Part shown: one piece after another, positions 32,984-44,506 of the stretch
Position numbering within the stretch: position 1 is the stretch's first letter
How the letters are laid out: each line of letters starts with the position of its first letter
NCBI GenBank assembly: GCA_944739405.2
Contig: OX123190.2
Coordinates: 56,935,805 to 56,999,804 of the forward strand
Source: Euclidia mi
Lineage: Eukaryota > Arthropoda > Insecta > Lepidoptera > Erebidae
Reading direction: 5' to 3'
Length of the DNA: 64,000 bases
Notes under the pieces: model-generated
What the model was told of the DNA's origin: nothing
Seen by the model: the letters and a program-made list of their open reading frames with translations, nothing else
Database searches by the model: none
Made by a program: the position numbers and the translations under genes

Positions 32984-33068
32984 CATGTAATACAATGATA
33001 AACGCTTTTCATAATAACAGCACTCTTAAACAACGGTAGGTAAGTAATAATGATATATCTTATATCGT

Positions 33069-33187
33069 AACTTGAAGATTATAGAAAGATGAAATTAACG
33101 AAAGCGCTCAGTAAGTACTCTATATAAACTTGAAGATTATAGAAAGAAGAAATTAACGAAAGCGCTCAGTAAATAGACTCTATATAA
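33069..33187. repeat. Tandem duplication of a ~60-bp unit
   Basis: ACTTGAAGATTATAGAAAGA and the following ~40 nt occur twice in a row (from 33069 and from 33128), with a few substitutions and a 3-nt length difference. Confidence 0.85.
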
Positions 33188-33256
33188 ACTATAAAATATA
33201 GCCTTTGATTTTATATACCGATTTAAATTTCTCAGTTTTCATATGCACTTTTCAGG

Positions 33257-33745
33257 TTGAGAGAAATAGTTAACCAATCCACTTTATTGACTGCCTATTA
33301 TGGATATGTTGCCTCTACGTTACGATATGGAGTAATTTTTTGGAGAAATTCATCAGAAAAAGAACGAGTGTTCATTGCTCAAAAACGTTGTATTCGAAAT
33401 ATGTTCCAGTTACAACAAACTGATTCTTGCAAGCCATATTTTAAGAAATTCTGTCTTCCATCATTGCCGTGTCTATTCATTTACGAAATTGCAGTTTTAG
33501 TTGAGATAAATATTGATAAATTTGAATACCGAACTAGAAGTCGACACAATGATCAATTATCAATAGTTGCTAGCAAAACGCAGTTATTGCATGAGAGTGT
33601 TTTTGTTTGGGTCCTCGTATTTATAACAAAATACCATTAGAAATACGATTAACTGAAGATATAAATAGGTTTAAATGTCTTCTGCACAAATTGCTGGTGG
33701 AGAAATGTTATTAACTTATTACTCACTAAAGGAGTATTTAGAAGA
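33257..33745 (+). pseudogene. CR1/Jockey-related LINE, C-terminal piece
   Basis: The plus strand encodes the C-terminal end of a LINE ORF2: TLRYGVIFWRNS, VFIAQKRCIRNMF, SCKPYFKKFCLPSLPCLFIY, then, after a frameshift near 33605, GPRIYNKIPLEIRL and a degenerate end. It matches in style the LINE at 59443 (YGIMLWGN, VFITQKCCLRAI). The 5' truncation point is at about 33255. No catalytic part remains. Confidence 0.8.
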
Positions 33746-34132
33746 TAATGTGATTTATTGATTGAATGTAATTAATGGAAAGGTTTCTGCGTAATTTATT
33801 TTGTATTGAATTGACTGTAATTTATTTAAATGATATGTTATAATTTATATTTTCAATTTATACTTAATCTGGCATGAATGTATCCCATTAAATGGGATAC
33901 ATTCATGCCAATTATTGAAATACGTCAACAAATTTTGTTGACGTATTTCAATAATTGTCAATGTCATCAATGTACATCTATATAACTTATATAACATTAT
34001 GATAGAATAAATGTACCTAATTATTGTATGCCTAAATGGCGGGACATAGCCTGTTCAAATAACCAAACATTCCAATTTATGTACCTATGTTACACAATAA
34101 ATACTTTTGAATTTGAATTGAATTTGAAATAC
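33746..34132 (+). other. LINE 3' UTR with two palindromes
   Basis: 3' UTR of the preceding LINE, ending ACAATAAATACTTTTGAATT with a TTGAA-type tail. The palindromes at 33871-33909 and 33909-33957 lie in it. Confidence 0.7.
33871..33957. repeat. Two abutting near-perfect palindromes
   Basis: First: arms 33871-33889 and 33891-33909, 19 bp, perfect, one-base centre. Second: arms 33909-33932 and 33934-33957, 24 bp, perfect, one-base centre. Base 33909 is shared. Both could extrude as cruciforms. Confidence 0.97.
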
Positions 34133-36050
34133 AATGCCGCAAATGAACATGCTTTTGTCACCAGTACTTACTCTACTAGTTATTATAATTAATATTATTA
34201 TGTAAGTTAACTTACCAACTAATGTTTGTTCGGTTCTGTAAAAGAGAATGTACAGTCATTAGCACACAACATAATCACATTCTGATGACTACAAAATAAC
34301 AAATTTTACATCGCAATTGAAGTTAATTATTAGTTTGCTACTGTTATTTATTTATTTATTCAAGTTACAGGGATTCGATTTACAGCTAAGATATACTTGT
34401 ATTAACAGAATGGTAAACATAAAGCCAATAACAAGTCATCACGCATAAGAATTTATTAAGTAAATAGTAATAAATTTGTTTTAGTTGAGGACTTTGTGGA
34501 AAAGAATTAATTATTTTAAAGAAAATAGTAAGATGTCAAAGTTTACTGTACGATAGTACAGTAATGGATAGCCCATCCACACATATCAGGGCCGTGTCCC
34601 GGACGGGGATGGACTTCACTCCATCAGGGGCTAAAAATATCGATGTGTACAATTTATTCCACACATGGCCGTGTCCAAGCTAGAGACAGGATACGGCGGC
34701 TAAGTACGGCAGGAGCTAGCTCCACATAAATACCGGTCGCGGTTCGGTTGTGTATGTGTAAATAGACATTTAGGTAAAGATTTCTGACTAATATAGGTAC
34801 TTGTGATCAGCGATATTTAAGTATTAGTGATTAAGTTTGGTGCGGGTTCCAAGACAGTTAACTGGGTTTTTTCTATTATAATAGTCACTACTGCTAAATC
34901 AGGTACGCGACAGTGTGTGAGGGCAGAGCTATATCTATGAAAAAAAAAAGTCGTATAAAATTGAACGTCACACATTTTAGACATAGCAAGGTAAGTATAT
35001 GTTTCAGTTAAAGGCTAGGCGTCTCTGATAAGAAAGAAGCTGGCTAGTTGGATTAGTAGTAAAAACTGGTAGCTTGTGATTGCACAAAGAGGCGTTTGTA
35101 ATTCGATAATGCTGGAACTGGCAAATTTGTCACGATAACTCATAGTCAATCATAGCGTCATAGTCTTTAGGTATGATATTTTACTTAAGACGTTAGAGAT
35201 ATATTAGTATTAGGTACCGAGTGATTCAGGTGTTATGGAGAAATAAAAAAGGTTTTGATAAAAATATGATCAATCTTTATCCGTTACGTACAAGTAACTA
35301 TGTAAAATCCTGCTACAAATACGATCAACAAAGTTGTTTCTTAAAATAGCTCTATACCTATTCCTTTTTGTTACAAGCATTTTCTGTACTTCATAGTTTA
35401 CATGACCCGCTACATGCATCACGCAACACGTCTAAATAGATAGATTTTTAAATAATAGATAAAATACCTGAGATATACTATAACATTAATATTTTATTTA
35501 AAATAATAAATAGTAACGTAGTATAAATGAGACAATATGTTTAGATATATAGAGCTGTCATCTTTTTTTATTCTATATTTGCGATAAAAGAATTGATCGA
35601 TTGATTGATAACACACACTATCTTTTAATAACGGTAATTTGGAGAGATCTGCAAAAGGCTGTGATGTACCATAGCCGCAAATATTTATATTGTCATCAAT
35701 ACGCAAATATCAATTTTGCTAATATGAAAAATAAAATAAAAAAACATAAAATAAACGACTTGAAATAGGCAACATTAAATATGCATTGTCATACAGACAC
35801 AAAGCTAAATAAATCGCTACGAAATCTGATACTGCATATCAATTATATTATTTTGAATACCGATGACAGTCTATCAGTGCATGAACGATCAGAAATGCAA
35901 TTTTGCTAGTTTAGTAGTTTAGCTTACTGCAAGTAACCGCATTCGATGAGTTATCTTGTCAATTGATTTCCACACCAGTTATAAGTAGAAATAGATACTT
36001 TAATTCTGGTAAGTCTGGTAAGTCCGCATTTACATTTGTTTTCTTTCGTT
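34133..36050. other. No gene seen; one unassigned GC-richer block
   Basis: Mostly AT-rich. The block 34560-34760 is GC-richer, contains GGCCGTGTCC twice, and has a TATA-like CACATAAATACCGG at about 34722. It may be part of an LTR or a promoter, but nothing decides it. Confidence 0.35.
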
Positions 36051-36054
36051 TTTC

Positions 36055-37401
36055 CACTGTGCCGAACCACTATAGACCAATATCCATCCTCCTATTCCTA
36101 TCCAAAATCCTAGAGGCTTGTGTTCACAAGCAGCTTTCCAGATTTATCCTTTCCAACAACATCCTTAGTCCTCTCCAATCCGGGTTTCAACCTGAGCATA
36201 GCACTGTTTCCGCTCTACTCAAAGTGACTGGCGATATTAGGGCGGGCGTGGAAAAAGCCGAGTTAACTGTGTTAGCTTTGGTTGACTTCTCAAACGCCTT
36301 TAATACCGTCAGTCACGACGTTCTCCTGGCTATCCTTCCTCACCTTAATATTTCATCTGAGGCTCGGGATTGGTTCTCTTCATATCTTGGTGGACGCCAG
36401 CAGTCGGTTCGCATTGATGAAACATCGTCAAATTGGTGTGATCTGGATGCTGGTGTTCCACAAGGCGGAATTCTCTCTCCACTTCTATTTTCATTGATTA
36501 TTAATCTCATAACTCGTGAAATTCAGTGTATGTATCACCTGTATGCTGATGACTTGCAGCTTTACTCTGAGGCACGGGGAGACAAGCTGTCAGATGCAAT
36601 CGGTAAAGTTAACCAGAACTTACAAGCAATAAAGGTGTGGTCTGATTTCCTCGATTCGGTCTTTGCGTGAATCCATCCAAATGCCAGGCTATCGTTGTAG
36701 GAAGCTCGCACATGATTTTTAGAGTAGACTTTATAAGCGTGCCATCGGTCACTTTCAATGGATGTGTAATACCATTTGCTACAACCGTGAAAAATCTTGT
36801 TTTACACATAGATTAAACTCTTGACTGGCGGGCTCAGATTGCAGCAGTTAGCCAGAAAGTTTTCGGGACTCTTCGCTCTCTTTATCGCCTGAAGATCTTT
36901 CTCCCTTCAAAAACTAAAGCAATGCTTGTGCAAACTTTAATCTTCCCCATAATTAACTATGGTGATGTTTGTTATCTCGACCTGAATGCAGATCTCCTCA
37001 ATAAACTTGACCGACTTCTCAATTATTGCAGTCGATTCGTTTTCAATCTTCGTAAGTTCGACCACGTCTCGAAATTCCGTACAGAATTAAAATGGTTGCC
37101 AATTCGTCAGCGACGGAATTTGCGTACATTGATGACCTTATACTCACTTCTCCACTCCCCTAATGCCCATTCGCCTAGTTTCCAATATCTCTGCTCCAAC
37201 CATGTTAACTTGCGATCATCTAATAACCTTCTTCTTCTTTGTCCATCTCACACTTCCAATCTAGTTAATTATTCTTTTCATATCCAATCTATCCTACTCT
37301 GGAATACTCTCCCTCCTGAAATTAGGATGGCCACTACTCGAGACACATTCAAGTTCAAGGTTCGTCAGTTATATCGTGGATTGTCGGAAGCTTGTCAGTA
37401 G
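36055..37401 (+). pseudogene. L2/CR1-like LINE, RT and C-terminus
   Basis: Homology starts at PNHYRPISILLFLSKILEAC and covers RT motifs FNTVSHDVLLAIL, GVPQGGILSPLLF and LYADDLQLYS (catalytic YADD). The frame breaks near 36650 (VNPSKCQAIVVGSS in another frame), a stop lies near 36814, and the C-terminal domain is open at 36922-37401 (YGDVCYLDLNADLLNKLDRL, FRTELKWLPIRQRRNLR, LLWNTLPPEIR). The fingers and palm look complete. The endonuclease is missing through 5' truncation. It is a relative of the minus-strand LINE at 48360-51274. Confidence 0.85.
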
Positions 37402-37776
37402 CAGCACTCACTTATTACCTATTAGCAGTTTTCATTTATGGAATATTTATGTTTATGTAAAAATTATAGTTATAATATTATATATATATATTATTTATTT
37501 ATTTATTTAAGTATATATAATTAATATATTTAAACGTATATATTTATTCGTATGTATGTATGCTGTATGTATATATAGGGCGTTTATATTCGTAAATATG
37601 TATTACCTGGTATAATATTCTATTGTTATATTAAGATTTCTTGTTTGAGTCTCTAAAACACACCTGCCACTATCATCTCTGCATCACCCTAAGGTTGACT
37701 GGTAGAAAATGCCTTTGGCATTAAGTCCGCATTGTGGAAATTGTTTTGCAGGAAGTTTAATAAATAAATAAATACA
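37402..37776 (+). other. LINE 3' UTR with AAAT tail
   Basis: Includes TGCCTTTGGCATTAAGTCCG and ends TTTAATAAATAAATAAATAC, the usual 3' end of this family. Confidence 0.75.
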
Positions 37777-40189
37777 TTTGGCCTTGCAAAAAATATCTAT
37801 TTACAGAAGCGCATTGTGTCGCAATAGTTGTATTCTAAAGTAAAACAGAATATGATAGGAATTTGCTGTAGACATTAAATTAATTACAACATCATAAAAA
37901 TAAATATAAAATTATGTTTTAAATAAATATAAAATGGTAGTGAGACATTTCTAAACTAATTATTACGAACACAGAAAAAGTCATAGGCCTTATATTATGT
38001 CTTATTGAATCTGGTACATCAAAATATCTCAAGCATACTTAGACTTACTGGTTAACTGTAGGAATAAAGTTACATATGTTCTCGAACAAATGACGCTTAC
38101 AAAATAATGTTAAGTTTAAAGTACCAGCGGTTACAATTAATAGTATTAAAGAGCAAATATTTAACCAGGTGAGCGTTTTAGCATAATTATTGAAATTAAT
38201 AATCAATTCATTCGTACAATTTAGCGTTTAGTTCCCAACAGAAATGATATAATGCATATTCGATTAATTAGATCAGCATTATGTGTTCAGTACATTAGAC
38301 GAACATAATTGAATACAACCTAATCCAATTATCGAAACTGGTACCAATTAATTGTTAAACGGGTGATTTATTGCATATGCATTACGTTATATTGACTAAT
38401 CCTGGAACGGTAAGTTGCTACCGGTATATTACAAAGCAAATTAAGTTGATACAATATTTGGTGAATTTGAGATATACGGTTCAAGCTTCAATCCAAATCT
38501 AGATATAAGTAGTCCATAGATATTTAGTTACAGTATTATATGTTTAATTTAGCTTGTATTTTGTGTAGCGGGCAAAGGTAATAAGACTAAGTTTAGCTTT
38601 GTTTTATAATAGTGCTTTGAAAACTAATATTTGAGACTCACTGTGTGCTAATTAAAATAAAACATACTAATAAAAACCTCAAACAAAAATATCCTAGGAT
38701 AACTTACATATGGTCAACTCAGCCAAAACTATGCAGAAAGTGTCCTAAAATAACCAGATAACAGAAACCCAATTCTCGTATTTTATATGACATTGAAACC
38801 ATATTTTGAACGAAACGAGATTAGATTTTGAATTGACTTAAAATCGATATTCTGCTAATTGAATGTCATTATCGTTTAATTTGACTTCTATAGTACGATG
38901 TTGACACATTGTTCAATTTACGATCCAGTCACCATAACATTCCAATAACATTCAAATAACAGTTAATTTAGGAGAATACCATTAGTGACATGAGTATGAT
39001 ACTGACATTAGATCGAAACTGGACAACTGAAAAATTGGGCCTCAGGTGACAGAATTATAAACTATACCCAGATACAGAAAAATAATTGTGCTCGTTGCCC
39101 TAAGATTTGTTCTGGTGGGAAACGAGGCTATGACCAGCTTAGCAGAGAGAGTCACTAATCACTCATGCAACAGCAGATAGATAATAAAGAAAGCATAGCT
39201 TTAACTGAATAAACAAACCATTGCAAGCTTTCATTTCAATGTAATGTATAATATATGGATAAGACACAAGGATAAGGTGTCCCGTCTCCCTGTCCCAAGA
39301 CCAACGCAGACCAGAGGCATTCCCTACGATCTGTTGTTTCAATTAGTAGATAAGCACTAGTAGGAAGTTTGTTTTTAAAAAAAGGTTGGACCCTGCGGCT
39401 TAGGAATTGCTTTGTATCTTTGTAAAGGCATTTCTTGCATAGTAAATTTCAATTCACTCTATTTTTATCGTATTATCCATTAATAATGTTACATTTTCGA
39501 ACGGTATAAATAAAAGTAATGAACTGTGCTATAAACAAAGCTTAACGAACTTCATTAAAGGACGTTTATTGGTGGGTTGCTTGTATATATAGAGAGATAA
39601 ATTAAATAAGTATTGTTGGTTAGAAAATATATTTATATTAGCAAGCTTTACACAGAATATAACCCGGTAGATAGTGGCAAGAGCTAAGACTCAGGGCAGG
39701 GTAGGCAGGCAGGCTGACGAGACTTCGGTGCTCCGAGAGAGAGAAGCACTTATCTTCAGCGGCGATGTCCAGGGTCCAAAAAGGGACTTGCTCAGGATTT
39801 TGCGTTCGAGAACTTTCGAGAAATAAACTTTAAGACTAATTAACGTTAGTCCACAGAATGTAAGGGAAGCAGATTTATCCCCGATTATATCACAAAGACG
39901 AAGTTTGCATGTTTGTGAACCAGACCAGTTTAATTGATTCAAAAATTTCTGATGTGATAATTGCGCGCTAACTTTTTGGAGATATGGAGCAAATTGAATT
40001 GGATAAATTTAATTAAATAAAACATTTTCTGTATAGATTATAAGGGCGTTTGACTTTCTTAGCTGCTGGTAATGATAAATCGTTTATTTAGTATTATTCT
40101 GTTTTATGATAATTAGTTAAAGGAATAGGTATCAGCATACAAAGATGATAATAAACGTTACAAGTTTATAATATAATAGTACTGTAAGC
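37777..40189. other. No gene seen
   Basis: AT-rich; the 83-codon minus-strand frame at 39691 lies in a slightly GC-richer stretch and has no known domain. Confidence 0.45.
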
Positions 40190-40970
40190 GGGATTCCGAA
40201 AGGGTATGGGATGTATGGATCAAATGTTTTCCTTGCGAAGCATAGTCGAAAAGTTTTTGGCCAAAGGTCAAAAGGTCAATTGCGCATTCGTGGATTTGGA
40301 AAAGGCTTACGATAAAGTGGTGAGGAATGAAATGTGGTCGGTGCTGTCAATGAATGGCATGGACAGCAGCCTCATTCGAGCTCTGAAATCCCTTTATGAG
40401 GATTCTAGAGCCTGTGTGAGGATAAACGGGGCATACACTGACTGGTTTACCATCGAGAAATGTTAGACAAGGAAGTGTAGCGTCGCCGTGACTGTCTAAC
40501 CTCTTTATGGACAGTTGTTTGCAAGATTTAAAACAAAGTGACTGCAGATTAAAAATGAATGGGTTATTCATCAAATGCCTCCTTTATGCTGATGATCAGG
40601 TAATACTTGCGTCTTCAGCGGAGGAGTAGCAGGAGATGGTAACAAGCATACATGGTGCGTTAGAGAGAAAGGGAATGAAAGTGAATGTAAGTAAAACGAA
40701 AGTTATGGTTTTTGAAAAGGAGGAATGCGTTACGGCTTGTAATGTTATGATCGATGGACAACGTGTGGAGCAAGTGAATGAGTTTGTATATTTAGGACCG
40801 TTGTTTACAAGAGATGGTAAGAATGTAGAAGATATTGAAAGAAGAGTTAATGCAGGTAATAGAGTGAATGGAGCTCTAAAGGCCTTAATGAACAGTCAAA
40901 ACGTGTCCAGAAAGTCACGTTTGGCTGTGCATAGAGGGGTGTTAATGCCTACCCTTATGTATAGTAGTGC
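40190..40970 (+). pseudogene. RTE-like LINE RT fragment
   Basis: The plus strand encodes an RT middle: MDQMFSLR, NCAFVDLEKAYDKVVRNEMW, CVRINGAYTDWF, then stops and shifts, LLYADDQVILASSAEE (catalytic YADD), a stop, and MKVNVSKTKVMVFEKEECV to LAVHRGVLMPTLMY. It corresponds to the 25286 and 54425 copies but retains more of the 5' half. It ends abruptly at about 40970, where a Helitron-like repeat follows. The C-terminus and 3' tail are missing. Confidence 0.85.
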
Positions 40971-41021
40971 TTTCTTCTTCATTTTGTTTTTATTTATCCT
41001 AATATGTAAAATCCTTGCGTT

Positions 41022-41213
41022 ACTGACTGACTGACAGACACGCTACAGCCGAAACTATTGGGCGCAGGAAGCTGAAATTTGGCATGTATGTTCCTTGGGG
41101 ACCGTAGGGGTGCACTAAGAATTTGAAATTTCCACGGGATTGGCCAAAACGGGTTAATTTAAAAAAAAATGCAGGCGTAGCTGCTGGCGTTCTCTAGTTG
41201 AATATATGAGCAA
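41022..41213 (+). repeat. Helitron-like dispersed repeat
   Basis: Runs from GTTACTGACTGACTGACAGA through GAAGCTGAAATTTGGCATGT to GGCGTTCTCTAGTTG. It is the clearest member of the set with 1049-1200 and 16560-16686. Confidence 0.6.
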
Positions 41214-42500
41214 GTCTATAGCAGTCTTCTTCTAACCTGATAGAACTTTTAGCAAAAAAGAATATTTCTGTACTATTATCATTTAAACAACTATTGCAAA
41301 ATGTACGAGTCGTCCTATTAAGTTAAAATTTACTATTATTAGAAATGTTGGCCATGAGACGATACTCATCACATTAGATGTCACAATACTCGATGCAAAG
41401 GTAATAATAGTGTCTTTATTTCATTGATGAATCTTCGTAGCATATTTTGTTAGCCAACCAAATATAATGTGAATCTTATTATTTTTTTATTAAGCTGGAA
41501 AATTTGCTGGTTAAATAATGAGATTCATAGCTTCTTCATTTCATTATATAAATATGTTTAAGCTCGGGTAAGCTTATTAGCATATCGTTCGAAAGCCGGC
41601 GGGTAAAATTCAGAAAATACGGCTACAAAATTCTCGGACTTATACTATTCCGATATAGAAGCATCCGGAATGAAATTTTGTAGTTTTGCTAACGTGGCTG
41701 TAACCACTTCATTTGAAATATGACAGCTTGAAATTGGGCCGTATGCGGGCAACATGTCCATCAAAATTAGATCTTCACGAGGCTATAATCAAACTACGGA
41801 CCGCACGAACGAATGGTCACAGCATAGAAGATAAAATTAATTGGTTTTTGTGTTCGTTTAGCTGCTATGTTTATGGAGACCACTGATCAATAATATGTGG
41901 GATTCATAAACAGAGTTGCTACTACTTAATTTAAATTGTCTTTCAGGATATATACCACTTACCTTTGTTTGGAGTAACCGATATTTCGGCACTGTTGCAA
42001 GCGCCATGTTCACGGATGTATTGATGGTATTGCGGGTGGATGAATGTTTAATAAGTTTAAATGACCACGAAAGTTTAAATTCCTATAGAGTTGCTACTAG
42101 TTTAGGCGGCCTTTGTTGCTACGATGTTTTAAAGTTTTTTTTTTCTGTTTGTGTGCCACGTGTAGGTATATGACTTTTTCAAGTGGCATTCTTGTATTTA
42201 CTGCAGGTTAAATACGATACTCTCACAAAAATCATCAACACATAGTGGCCGTAGCCACACTGATGCGTGGACATTTTTTTTATTATTCCCTTTTTTAATC
42301 ATTCCCTATTTTTGTCGAAATCTTTCAACCTGTTTTGCATTCCTTGCGGTAGGACTACGTATATGTACGCCAAAATAAAAAGTTTAGCGAACATACTATT
42401 GCATAAGTTTCTGTGCTCTCTTGCAAAAATAAAATGAATACCTAAAGGAGATAATTACAAAGCCAAAAAAGAGGCATGTATGTGGACAAATAAACTGTTT
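41214..42500. other. No gene seen
   Basis: AT-rich, no supported feature. Confidence 0.45.
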
Positions 42501-43059
42501 TGTTAATCTACCAGTTGACTGAGTTTGGTTCGGCGTTGCACCGAGACCGTATATACTAGGCGATTTGGAAAATATATTAATATTATGGACTATATAGGGA
42601 TGGGTTCTGATCGCCTAGAATAGGAAAAGGGAGTGGGAGTTGGGAATTATAGATACTGGGATTTGCAGCACACCTACCTCCGTTCTCTCGGCTTGACAAG
42701 ATGGCTGTTGTCGGCTTCTTGCAGAATCGGGCTGTAAGCTGATCACTCCGTCTGGATCCAACCCAGAGCTACACAAATCACTCCACTTCACCCGCGGGCG
42801 GTATTGTTGGTTTATATTGTAAAGCGGTAAACTATTGCGGTATTTGCACGTGTTCGGCGCGGCACGAGGCGGCGTCGGGACGCAACCGGTCAGCGAGACG
42901 TTTGATCCTTGACTGTCTCGTGCGTCGTTGAGCTCGGCGACGAATCGAGAGAGAGAGAAAGGGAAGGAATAAAAAGGATCGCTCGTATTGGACAAGCAAG
43001 CGAGGAACTATTTACATTGATGTAATTAATTATCAATAGAAAGGTAGATGGCGCTATCA
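42501..43059 (-). repeat. BEL/Pao 3' LTR
   Basis: On the minus strand it starts TGATAGCGCCATCTACC right after a purine-rich tract (GGGCTGGGGGGATA), the expected polypurine primer site, and ends ...TAGATTAACA. The length is about 560 bp. The segment 42940-43050 recurs at 44376-44506, the remnant of the other LTR. The end at 42501 is inferred from a terminal CA. Confidence 0.7.
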
Positions 43060-43264
43060 TATCCCCCCAGCCCTAAAGGGTTGCCTTTAAAAAAAATAAA
43101 ATTGAACTTAGCTATGTTGGATGTACTACCGCATAACCCATCAATAGGCTAAGACAGCGATATGATATTAAAATTAATCTAAATTAACTTTAGCGAAACA
43201 ATTATGACGAAAACTACAAATTAAATACTTAAACTAAGAAGTAGATCCAACTTCAGGCTAGATC

Positions 43265-43862
43265 TCACTGGGTTGGAAGCGGACAGAGACGTACAACAGG
43301 GCGCACGTAGCTCCCCTTTGCGGTTTTCACGGTAACAACGCGGGTTGTACCGTCTTTGGAAGTATACAGTTTCTCTACGATGGCTAACGGCCATGAAAGC
43401 GGCGGAGCATTATCATGTATTATGACGACCAACGTACCCTCCTGTATAGGGGATGCAGGACTATTCCACTTGGATCTAGCCTGAAGCTGGTGGAGATATT
43501 CCGCACGCCAGCGCCGCCAGAACGACTGCACGAGTTTATCCAGCAGAGTATGTCTCTGGAGCAAGCTTGAAGAGTCTGCTTCAGGAGCCGGTAATGACGA
43601 TAATGGCACTGTGTTCAGAAAATGTGCAGGGCTTAACGCGGATGGTTCTGCAGGGTCACTACTCAATGCCATGAGCGGACGCGAGTTGATCAGCGCCTCG
43701 ACTTGTGCAAGGACAGTTAAAAGCTCTTTGTAAGAGAGGATCTGTAGACCTATAACTTTGAAGAGATGCGTTTTAATTACTTTGACCATGCTTTCCCAAC
43801 ATCCACCGAAATGTGGTGATGCTGGCGGAATAAACTTCCAGTCAATATGATTTATGGAAAGT
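43265..43862 (-). pseudogene. BEL/Pao integrase C-terminal part
   Basis: The 174-codon frame (43265-43789) and its upstream extension (HIDWKFIPPASPHFGGCWES) are the end of a BEL/Pao Pol: the last part of the integrase core with VEALINSRPLMALSSDP, SPAHFLNT, SFWRRWRAEYLHQLQARSKW, and the terminal DUF5641-like block (PLSWPLAIVEKLY, VRPVVRLCPLP). Integrase inserts the element's cDNA into the genome. The catalytic Asp residues upstream are deleted; the conserved Glu region should be near CWESMVKV. The stop is 206 nt before the 3' LTR. Confidence 0.85.
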
Positions 43863-44400
43863 TAAATCAATATTATTTTCTTGAAGAACAGAACAACAGC
43901 AAGACGTAATGTAATGAGAAGTATGTAACGTAGGTACGGTACCCATAATCACATACCCAAATACCGTCTCAATAGCGGGCGGTAAATTATATTGCTCACT
44001 ACGTAACACTTTAGTTAGTAGCAAGTGCGGAAATATTGAAGCTCCGATCAAAACATCAATGTCTGCCGGATTCGCAAACTCCGTGTCTGCCAGCGGCAGT
44101 GTCTCGAGGTGGGTGAGTAATGATACGTCCACATTAGCGTTCGGCAATGTGTCTGTAATACGCTCCACGATAAGCGAAGAAATGTTAAAATTAATATTCC
44201 TATCAAAACGCGAATGTATTTTAACATCTACGGAACTCTTGCAATGTTTTTCTGAACCCCCGATCCCTCTGACTACTAAGTTAGTATTTTTAAAGTTTTT
44301 CCACAGTCCGAGGCGTTTGAAACAATCCGAAGTAATAAAATTACTCTGTGACGCACTATCTAGTTTAACTCGGCGACGAATCGATAGGCGATAGGCGTGC
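43842..44400 (-). pseudogene. BEL/Pao aspartic protease part
   Basis: The frame 43842-44489 has RVKLDSASQSNFIT (a variant of the usual LDTGSQ-type active site, with Asp44) and DVLIGASIFPHLLL, typical of the BEL/Pao protease region. Its first ~38 codons are read through from LTR sequence and are not protease. After NIDLTFHKSY it stops, at a junction where RT, RNase H and most of the integrase have been deleted (near 43855). gag is also missing. Confidence 0.8.
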
Positions 44401-44506
44401 CTTTTGGGAGAAAGGGAAGGAATAAAAAGGATCGCTCGTATTGGACAAGCAAGCGAGGAACGATTGACGTTGATGTAATTAATTATCAATAGAAAGATAG
44501 ATCAAT
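44376..44506 (-). repeat. BEL/Pao 5' LTR remnant
   Basis: The same sequence as 42940-43050 (GGAATAAAAAGGATCGCTCG and neighbours) with a ~20-bp replacement near 44393-44410. It joins the protease frame directly at TCGTCGCCGAG. Its outer end is truncated before the expected TG, at the boundary with the next element. Confidence 0.8.

Noticed and set aside
39691..39942. 83-codon minus-strand frame
   Set aside because: No recognisable domain or context.
42615..42995. 126-codon minus-strand frame as a viral or host protein
   Set aside because: It lies wholly in the BEL/Pao LTR and has no domain.
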